The position numbers and the translations under genes were made by a program. Source: Aquabacterium sp. (GTDB taxonomy: Bacteria > Pseudomonadota > Gammaproteobacteria > Burkholderiales > Burkholderiaceae_C). Taken from it: a stretch of DNA of 5,140 nt. The DNA lies in contig JAURXG010000499.1 of the NCBI GenBank assembly GCA_030654555.1, positions 1 to 5,140 on the forward strand, read 5' to 3'. Under the pieces are notes generated by a model. It ran no database searches. It saw only the letters and a program-made list of their open reading frames with translations, and had not been told where the DNA came from. Positions 1 to 5,140 of the stretch are shown here, in pieces (position 1 is the stretch's first letter; every line of letters begins with the position of its first letter).

Positions 1-752
<752 letters not shown>

Positions 753-809
753 GGATTTGAGTGTGCTGTGGAGGGCGGGTAAGTGAACGAAACAAATGAT
801 AGATCAAAG

Positions 810-839
810 CCCCGCAGCGGCCCGGAGGCCGGCCGCGGG
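810..839 (-). other. GC-rich intercistronic hairpin between clpP and clpX
   Basis: Read on the minus strand, 839-810 can fold with the 6-bp complement GCGGCC/GGCCGC, extended by an inner GG/CC pair (one bulged base) and an outer CCC/GGG. It is followed by a broken U-rich stretch (CTTTGATCTATC, then TTTG), not a clean T run. It starts 10 bp after the clpP stop codon. It could be a leaky terminator/attenuator or an mRNA-stabilising structure that sets the clpP:clpX ratio. The fold is seen by eye; the role is inferred. Confidence 0.4.
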
Positions 840-848
840 CGGTGCGGT

Positions 849-1457
849 TCAGGCGCGCTTGGCAATCACCTGGTCGATCAGGCCGTAGGCCTTGGCCTCC
901 TCGGGCGACATGTAGTAGTCACGCTCCATGTCGGCCGCGATCTTCTCGTAGGTCTGGCCGGTGCGATCGGCGTAGATGCGGTTGAGCTGCTCGCGGGTCT
1001 TGATGATCTCGCGGGCGGTGATCTCGATGTCGGTGGCCTGGCCCTGCGCACCGCCCGAGGGCTGGTGGATCATGATCTTGGCGTTGGGCAGCGCGATGCG
1101 CTTGCCCGCGGCACCCGCCATCAGCAGAAAGCTGCCCATGCTGGCGGCCATGCCCATGCACAGGGTGGAGACATCGGGCTTGATGAAGTTCATCGTGTCG
1201 TAGATCGACAGGCCGGCGCTGACGCTGCCGCCGGGCGAGTTGATGTACAGGAAGATGTCCTTGTCGGGGTTCTCGCTCTCGAGGAACAGCATCTGCGCGA
1301 CCACCAGGTTGGCCGTCTGGTCGTTGACCGGGCCGACCAGGAAGACGATGCGCTCGCGCAGCAGGCGGCTGTAGATGTCGTAAGCACGTTCGCCCCGGCC
1401 CGAGGTCTCGATGACGATGGGCACCATGCCCAGGGCTTGCGTATCCATTGCGCTCAT
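849..1457 (-). CDS. clpP: ATP-dependent Clp protease proteolytic subunit ClpP
   Basis: ClpP is the tetradecameric cytoplasmic serine protease that degrades polypeptides delivered by ClpX (or ClpA). The frame encodes 202 residues, normal for the family (about 195-210). The catalytic triad is visible: Ser106 in GMAASMGS, His131 in MIHQPSGG, and Asp180 in MERDYYMSPEEA. The oxyanion/handle region is intact, with SPGGSVSAG at 74-82 and the QGQATDIEI segment near 138-146. The N-terminus MSAMDTQALGMVPIVIE precedes the conserved SRGERAYDIYSRLL-type block, and the first residues are probably a short processed propeptide. The ATG at 1457 is preferred because GAGGAA lies a few bases upstream; the ATG at 1448 (Met4) is an alternative. 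It lies downstream of tig but is separated from it by a strong terminator, and it precedes clpX, so clpP-clpX probably form their own operon. Confidence 0.98.
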   Translation of the reverse strand: MSAMDTQALGMVPIVIETSGRGERAYDIYSRLLRERIVFLVGPVNDQTANLVVAQMLFLESENPDKDIFLYINSPGGSVSAGLSIYDTMNFIKPDVSTLCMGMAASMGSFLLMAGAAGKRIALPNAKIMIHQPSGGAQGQATDIEITAREIIKTREQLNRIYADRTGQTYEKIAADMERDYYMSPEEAKAYGLIDQVIAKRA

Positions 1458-1461
1458 GAAT

Positions 1462-1467
1462 TTCCTC
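1462..1467 (-). promoter_or_regulatory. clpP ribosome binding site
   Basis: On the minus strand GAGGAA ends four bases before the ATG at 1457, with the core GAGG six bases away. It is the only clear Shine-Dalgarno in the window, and it supports Met1 over the internal Met4. Neither clpX nor tig has an equally good site. Confidence 0.7.
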
Positions 1468-1487
1468 GAAATTGAAGTTCTGCGCCG

Positions 1488-1516
1488 ATTATGGCCCCCG
1501 GAACGGGGGCTTGCAG
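1488..1516 (-). promoter_or_regulatory. Candidate clpP(X) promoter
   Basis: On the minus strand CATAAT (1493-1488) matches a sigma-70 -10 box at 5 of 6 positions. Exactly 17 bp upstream is CTGCAA (1516-1511), a poor -35 (3 of 6). The same stretch can also be read as a weak heat-shock sigma-32 promoter: CCTGCAA against CCTTGAA, a 14-base gap, then GGCCATAA against CCCCATNT. The site lies between the tig terminator and the clpP start, where a promoter is needed. A start near 1481 would give a leader of roughly 25 nt. clpP is a heat-shock gene in E. coli, but the sequence does not decide between the sigma factors. Confidence 0.4.
1494..1510. repeat. Perfect 7-bp inverted repeat with 3-bp loop, upstream of clpP
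   Basis: GCCCCCG and CGGGGGC flank GAA, giving a perfect 7-bp palindrome. No T run follows on the minus strand (the next bases are CATAATCGG), and on the plus strand it continues TTGCAGG, so it is not an intrinsic terminator. It fills exactly the gap between the candidate -35 and -10 boxes of clpP. This would suit an operator or a structural effect on spacer DNA. It could also be a chance GC palindrome. Confidence 0.5.
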
Positions 1517-1522
1517 GCGATG

Positions 1523-1557
1523 AAAAAAGGGGCGCAGACCGGTCAGTCGTGCGCCCC
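1523..1557 (-). terminator. Rho-independent terminator of tig
   Basis: On the minus strand GGGGCGCA (1557-1550) pairs perfectly with TGCGCCCC (1536-1529) across a 13-base loop, followed directly by TTTTTT (1528-1523). An 8-bp GC-rich stem plus T6 is a textbook intrinsic terminator. It lies 58 bp after the tig stop codon and 65 bp before the clpP start. It should therefore end the tRNA-Leu/tig transcript and isolate clpP. Confidence 0.85.
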
Positions 1558-1590
1558 CGGGCGACGGGCCCTGCGGCAGTCGGGCGCCAC

Positions 1591-1614
1591 CCGGCCGGCG
1601 GCGCGCGCGGCCGG
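1591..1614. repeat. GC-rich palindromic stretch just after the tig stop codon
   Basis: CCGGCC at 1591-1596 pairs with GGCCGG at 1609-1614 around a GC-only 12-base centre, directly adjoining the tig stop codon at 1617-1615. No T run follows it on the minus strand, so it is probably extra 3' structure ahead of the real terminator at 1557-1523. At this base composition such palindromes can also arise by chance. Confidence 0.3.
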
Positions 1615-2922
1615 TCAGGCCGTCATCAGGTCGTCGAACGGCAGGGCCTTGTCGGTGATCTTGACCAGGCTCAGCACATGCTGGGTGACGTTGTTCTCGA
1701 TCACCACCGCCTCGACTTCGGCCATGCGCTGGCGGTCGGAGAGGTACCAGCGCATCACCTCGGCGGGCTTCTCGTAGCTTTGCGACAGCTCTTCGATGTG
1801 GGCCTGCAGCTGGTCGGGCTTGGCCTGCAGGTTGTGGCTGCGCACCAGCTCGGCCACCACCAGGCCCAGGCGCACACGGCGCTCGGCCTGGGGCTGGAAC
1901 AGCTCGGTGGGGATCGGCGCCGTGTCGGCGTCCTTGATGCCCCGCTGCTTCAGGTCTTCGCGGGCGCTGGCCACCAGGCGTTCGAGCTCGTTGTCGATCA
2001 GCGCTTTGGGCACGTCGAGCTCGGCCACCTTCACCAGCGCGTCCATCGCGGCGGCCTTGTTGCGCGCCAGCACGCGGAACTTGACCTCGCGCTCGAGGTT
2101 CTTCTTCACGTCGGCGCGCAGCGCCTCGACCGTGCCGTCGGCGATGCCCAGCGACTTGACGAAGGGCTCGTCGAGCTCGGGCAGGTGCTGCGCCTCGATC
2201 TTCTTCATCGTCACCAGGAAGTCGGCTTCCTTGCCGGCCACGTCCTTGCCGTGGTAGTCCTCAGGGAACTGCAGCGGGAAGGTCTTGCTCTCGCCGACCT
2301 TCATGCCGCGCACGGCCTTGTCGAATTGCTCGAGCATCTGGCCTTCGCCGATGATGAACTGGAAGGCCTCGGCCTTGCCGCCCGAGAACGGCTCGCCGTC
2401 GATCTTGCCTTCGAAGTCGATGGTCACGCGGTCGGTCTCGGCGGCGCCTTCGACGGCCGGGCGCTGCGCGAAGGTGCGGCGCTGCTTGCGCAGGATGTCG
2501 ACGGTGCGATCGATGGCGGCGTCGGTGACGTCGCTGGTCACGCGCTCGACTTCCACCGCCGACAGGTCGCCCAGCTTGACCTCGGGATAGATCTCGAAGG
2601 TGGCGTCGAAGGCCAGCTGGCCCTCGGGGGCTTCGTCCTTGGGCGTCACGCGCGGCGTGCCGGCCACGCGCAGCTGGGCCTCGTTGGCGGCGCTGGCGAA
2701 GGCCTGGCCGAGCTTGTCGTTCATGACCTCGTTCTGCACCGAGTAGCCGTAGCGCTGGGCCACCACCGACATCGGCACCTTGCCGGGGCGGAAGCCGTCG
2801 GCCTTGACGGTGCGCGAGAGCTTCTTGAGCCGGGTCTCGATTTCGGCGTTGAGGTCGGTGGCCGGGATCAGCAGGGTGATGCGGCGTTCGAGCTTTTCGA
2901 GGGTTTCAACAGTGACAGCCAT
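1615..2922 (-). CDS. tig: Trigger factor (ribosome-associated chaperone, peptidyl-prolyl isomerase)
   Basis: Trigger factor binds ribosomal protein L23 at the exit tunnel, shields nascent chains and can isomerise proline bonds. The 435 residues match the usual length (432 in E. coli). Domain order seen: an N-terminal ribosome-binding domain with the signature GFRPGKVP at 43-50 (the FRxGK loop that docks on L23); an FKBP-like PPIase domain from about 164 (DRVTIDFEGKIDG) to about 250 (DFLVTMKKIEAQ); then the helical C-terminal chaperone arms, rich in charged residues, to the end. The ATG at 2922 starts the conserved MAVTVETLEKLERRI segment. The upstream bases are pyrimidine rich, with only a weak GTGAG as a possible Shine-Dalgarno. 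It begins 26 bp after tRNA-Leu with no obvious promoter between, so co-transcription with the tRNA is likely. A strong terminator follows. The gene looks intact. Confidence 0.98.
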   Translation of the reverse strand: MAVTVETLEKLERRITLLIPATDLNAEIETRLKKLSRTVKADGFRPGKVPMSVVAQRYGYSVQNEVMNDKLGQAFASAANEAQLRVAGTPRVTPKDEAPEGQLAFDATFEIYPEVKLGDLSAVEVERVTSDVTDAAIDRTVDILRKQRRTFAQRPAVEGAAETDRVTIDFEGKIDGEPFSGGKAEAFQFIIGEGQMLEQFDKAVRGMKVGESKTFPLQFPEDYHGKDVAGKEADFLVTMKKIEAQHLPELDEPFVKSLGIADGTVEALRADVKKNLEREVKFRVLARNKAAAMDALVKVAELDVPKALIDNELERLVASAREDLKQRGIKDADTAPIPTELFQPQAERRVRLGLVVAELVRSHNLQAKPDQLQAHIEELSQSYEKPAEVMRWYLSDRQRMAEVEAVVIENNVTQHVLSLVKITDKALPFDDLMTA

Positions 2923-2948
2923 GGGGGACTCACAGAAATAGTTGGAGC

Positions 2949-3035
2949 TGGTGCGGTGAGCGGGACTCGAACCCGCACGTCCTTGCGGACGTCAGGACCT
3001 AAACCTGGTGCGTCTACCAATTTCGCCACCACCGC
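2949..3035 (-). tRNA. tRNA-Leu (anticodon UAG)
   Basis: An 87-nt class II cloverleaf reads on the minus strand, with an encoded 3' CCA (2951-2949). The acceptor stem GCGGTGG/TCACCGC closes with six Watson-Crick pairs and one G-U. The D arm has GCGAAATTGGTAGACGC. The anticodon loop TTTAGGT gives TAG at 3001-2999. The long variable arm CGTCC-GCAA-GGACG is typical of leucine tRNAs. The T arm GCGGG-TTCGAGT-CCCGC is perfect. It decodes CUN leucine codons. One oddity is that the first anticodon-stem pair is a C-A mismatch (positions 27 and 43), where E. coli leuW has a C-G pair. The gene lies directly upstream of tig. Confidence 0.97.
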
Positions 3036-3168
3036 GGGAAAGTCTCTCGCCTGCGGCCCGGGGCTACCCGGCCGTCAGCAGTCGTACCAGGAAACATCGA
3101 TGGGCGCCGCGGACCTACACCTCTTCTGCTGCGGGCACCCACCGGGCTTGTCCGGTGAACCGTCGATT
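3036..3168 (-). other. Non-coding leader between the RND remnant and tRNA-Leu; probable promoter region
   Basis: No coding frame is supported in these 133 bp. A promoter for tRNA-Leu/tig is expected here. The best -10-like hexamer is TAGAAT at 3171-3166, which overlaps the RND stop codon, but no good -35 lies 15-18 bp upstream of it and it is about 130 bp from the tRNA, so it is weak. A perfect 6-bp hairpin (CACCGG/CCGGTG, six-base loop) lies at 3140-3157 without a T run. A second GC hairpin (GGCC...GGCC) lies near 3055-3073, close to the tRNA 5' end. The precursor probably carries a long leader removed by RNase P. Confidence 0.4.
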
Positions 3169-5010
3169 CTAGCCGGGCGGCAGCGCGCCATGCGCGTGCA
3201 CCGGCCGGCGCACGCGGAACCAGGCCGCATACATCGCCGGCAGGGCCAGCAGCGTGAGCGCCGTGGCGACGATCAGCCCGCCCATGATGGCCACCGCCAT
3301 CGGCCCCCAGAACACGCTGCGCGACAGCGGGATCATCGCCAGCACGGCCGCCGCCGCGGTCAGCACGATCGGCCGGAACCGCCGCACCGCCGCCTCGACG
3401 ATGGCGTCCCAGGCCGGCAGGCCGCGCGCGCGGTCCTGCTCGATCTGGTCGATCAGGATCACCGAGTTGCGCATGATCATGCCCATCAGCGCGATCACGC
3501 CCAGCAGCGCGACGAAGCCGAACGGCCGGTTGAACAGCAGCAAGGCCCCGGCCACCCCGGCGATGCCCAGCGGGCCGGTCAGGAACACCAGCATCGCGCG
3601 CGAGAAGCTGTGCAGCTGCAGCATCAGCAGCGTGAAGATGATGAACAGCATGATCGGCACGCCGGCGGCGATGGCGCCCTGCCCCTTGCTGCTCTCGGCC
3701 TGGGTGCCGGCGATGCGGATGTCGTAGCCGGGCGGCATCTGCTGCTTCAGCGCCGCCACCTGCGCGGCCACCGCCTTCGTGACGGTAGGGCCCTGCACGC
3801 CGTCGACCACGTCGCCCTGCACGGTGATGGCGAACTGGCGGCCCTCGCGCCACAGCACGCCCGGCTCCCAGCCGAAGCCGATGCGCGCGATCTGCGTCAG
3901 CGGGATGCTGCGGCCGGTGCTGGTGGGCACGTAGGCGTTGGCGATGTCGGTGAGCACCGCGCGCTCGTCGGCCGGCTGGCGCAGCACGATGTCGATCAGC
4001 TTGTCGCCCTCGCGGTACTGGCCGACGGTGCTGCCGCTCAGGCCGGCACGCGAGGTCTGCGCGATGGCCTGGCTGGTGACGCCCAGCGCGCGTGCCTTGT
4101 CCTGGTCGACCTCCAGGTGCAGCACCTTGATCTGCTCGTTCCAGTTGTCGTTGACGCCGCGCATGCTGGGCTGCGCGCGCAGGATGGCCTTCAGCTGGTC
4201 GCCGTACTGGCGCACCAGCGCCACGTCGGCGCCCATCACCCGGAACTGCACCGGGTAGTCCACCGGCGGCCCGTTGGGCAGCACCTTCACCCGCGTGCGC
4301 GCCTCGGCGAACTCGGCCGCCAGCAGCGCGGGCAGCTGCTTGCGGATGCGCTCGCGCGCGGCCAGGTCCTTGGGCAGAAGGATCGCCTGGCTGGCGTTGG
4401 GCTGCGGAAAGATCTGGTTGAGCGGCAGGTAGAAGCGCGGCACGCCGGCGCCGATCCAGGTGGTGACGCTCTCGAGATCGGGCTCCTTCATCATGCGCGC
4501 CTCGAAGCGCCGCGCCAGCGCCTCGCTCTCGCGCTGGGTGCTGCCCTCGGGCAGCCACAGGTCGACCAGGATCTCGGGCCGGCTCGAATCAGGAAAGAAC
4601 TGCTGCTGCACCTTGCCCAGCGCGAACACACCGGCGCCGAACAGCGCCACGGTCAGCGCCAGCGTGATCCAGCGGTGGCGCACGCAGGCGTTCACCAGCC
4701 GGCGGAAGCGGTTGTAGAACGGCGTGTCGAACAGCTCGTGCGCCTCGCCCTCGACCTTGGGCCGGGTGTGCAGCAGCCAGGCGCCCAGGTAGGGCACGAA
4801 GTACACCGAGACGAACCACGAGATGACCAGCGCCGCCGAGGTGACGGCGAAGATCGCGAAGGTGTACTCGCCGGTCACCGACTTGGCGATGCCGATGGGC
4901 AAAAACCCGGCCGCCGTAATCAGCGTGCCCGTCAGCATGGGCATGGCGGTCACTTCATAGGCAAAGGTGGCAGCGCGCACCTTGTCATAACCTTCCTCCA
5001 TCTTCGCGAC
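3169..5010 (-). pseudogene. RND-family multidrug efflux permease (AcrB/ACR_tran type), C-terminal ~613 residues only
   Basis: Intact relatives are inner-membrane, proton-driven drug exporters of about 1030-1050 residues that form trimers with a periplasmic adaptor and an outer-membrane channel. Recognisable homology begins at (V)xKMEEGYDKVRAATFAY, 3' of position about 5010, and runs to the TAG at 3171-3169. Present, counted from a GTG at 5136: TM5 (about 64-84), TM6 (91-121), TM7 (156-176), the second periplasmic porter/docking loop (about 177-488), then TM8-TM12 (about 490-508, 514-535, 541-562, 588-604, 611-640). TM10 has GMIMRNSVILIDQ, with Arg at the AcrB Lys940-like position. Missing: TM1-TM4, the first periplasmic loop and the TM4 Asp-Asp pair (VDDA...), which should lie about a dozen residues before the junction. 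The frame stays open upstream to the window edge, but those 43 residues do not resemble an RND protein, and neither other minus-strand frame supplies the missing motif. Without TM4 it cannot pump. No adaptor or outer-membrane gene follows. The exact subfamily and substrate are unknown. Confidence 0.85.
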
Positions 5011-5140
5011 AAGCGGTGGCAGGCATTCCGGGAGCGAATTACCGTCCGGGCTGAACGTGATGATGATGTCACCGGTCAGCAGCGGCAACACCTCGAAATA
5101 ACCGCGGCGCAAGCCGGGTCTTTTTTGCACATACACCTGG
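5011..5140. other. Unrecognised sequence replacing the 5' part of the RND gene
   Basis: This stretch has about 58% GC by hand count, clearly below its surroundings. On the minus strand the RND frame continues open through it (…FSPDGNSLPECLPPLV) to the edge with no stop and no supported start, but the residues resemble nothing I recognise. On the plus strand one frame also stays open (…RDKRWQAFRERI…), and a second ends with TAA at 5099-5101. It may be the edge of an inserted element, the end of a neighbouring gene after a deletion, or an assembly join. No terminal inverted repeat or target duplication can be tested, because the far side is outside the window. Confidence 0.5.
5105..5126 (+). 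terminator. Weak plus-strand terminator-like hairpin with T6 tract
   Basis: CGGC (5105-5108) pairs with GCCG (5113-5116) around a GCAA tetraloop, then GGTC and TTTTTT (5121-5126). The stem is only 4 bp with one further C-G pair beyond a mismatch, so it is weak. It sits a few bases after a plus-strand TAA at 5099-5101, where the end of a rightward gene could lie. The sequence pattern is seen; termination is inferred. Confidence 0.3.

Noticed and set aside
783..1475. Plus-strand open frame of 230 codons opposite clpP
   Set aside because: It is antisense to a complete ClpP with its catalytic triad. Composition is rich in Asp/Val/Gly/His, typical of mirror frames, with no recognisable domain.
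3140..3157. Hairpin after the RND stop codon as an intrinsic terminator
   Set aside because: The 6-bp stem is perfect but no T run follows on either strand.
3014..4558. Minus-strand open frame of 514 codons
   Set aside because: It overlaps the RND frame in another phase, is dominated by Arg/Ala/Gly/Pro, and runs through the tRNA leader and into the tRNA gene. It is a high-GC artefact.
4994..5140. Plus-strand frame reading …LRDKRWQAFRERI…, reminiscent of the start of some HNH nuclease domains
   Set aside because: The Cys pairs and the His-His of an HNH motif are absent, and only about 49 codons are visible. The resemblance is too slight to call.
5011..5140. A simple frameshift as the cause of the missing RND N-terminus
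   Set aside because: I translated all three minus-strand frames upstream of the junction. None gives the TM4 Asp-Asp block, so this is sequence replacement, not a shifted frame.

Overview
The window looks like the chromosome of a high-GC betaproteobacterium of the Burkholderiales (Rubrivivax/Leptothrix/Comamonadaceae-like). This rests on a GC content I estimate at about two thirds, on the gene order tRNA-Leu - tig - clpP - clpX, and on the style of the ClpP, ClpX and trigger factor sequences. No marker gene fixes the genus. Every confident gene lies on the minus strand, so transcription runs from high to low coordinates.

Layout, in the direction of transcription. (1) 5140-5011: about 130 bp of unrecognised, lower-GC sequence (about 58% GC by hand count), with a weak plus-strand terminator-like hairpin. 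(2) 5010-3169: the C-terminal three fifths of an RND-family efflux permease. The N-terminal part, including the TM4 proton-relay aspartates, is not in the window and is replaced abruptly by the unrecognised sequence. (3) 3168-3036: a non-coding leader. (4) 3035-2949: tRNA-Leu(UAG) with an encoded CCA. (5) 2922-1615: tig (trigger factor), followed by a strong Rho-independent terminator at 1557-1523. (6) 1516-1458: a short putative clpP promoter and leader, with a perfect 17-bp interrupted palindrome between the promoter hexamers. (7) 1457-849: clpP. (8) 848-753: an intercistronic gap with a GC-rich hairpin. (9) 752-1: the first 250 codons of clpX, cut by the window edge.

Functionally, tig, clpP and clpX form a protein-quality-control cluster. 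Trigger factor folds nascent chains at the ribosome exit tunnel. ClpX unfolds tagged or damaged proteins and feeds them to the ClpP protease. The tRNA is probably co-transcribed with tig, since only 26 bp separate them. The tig terminator suggests that clpP-clpX start from their own promoter.

I found no new multi-gene system. The core locus is ordinary. The real anomaly is the non-homologous junction in the RND gene near 5002-5010, which marks a truncation, an insertion boundary or an assembly join.
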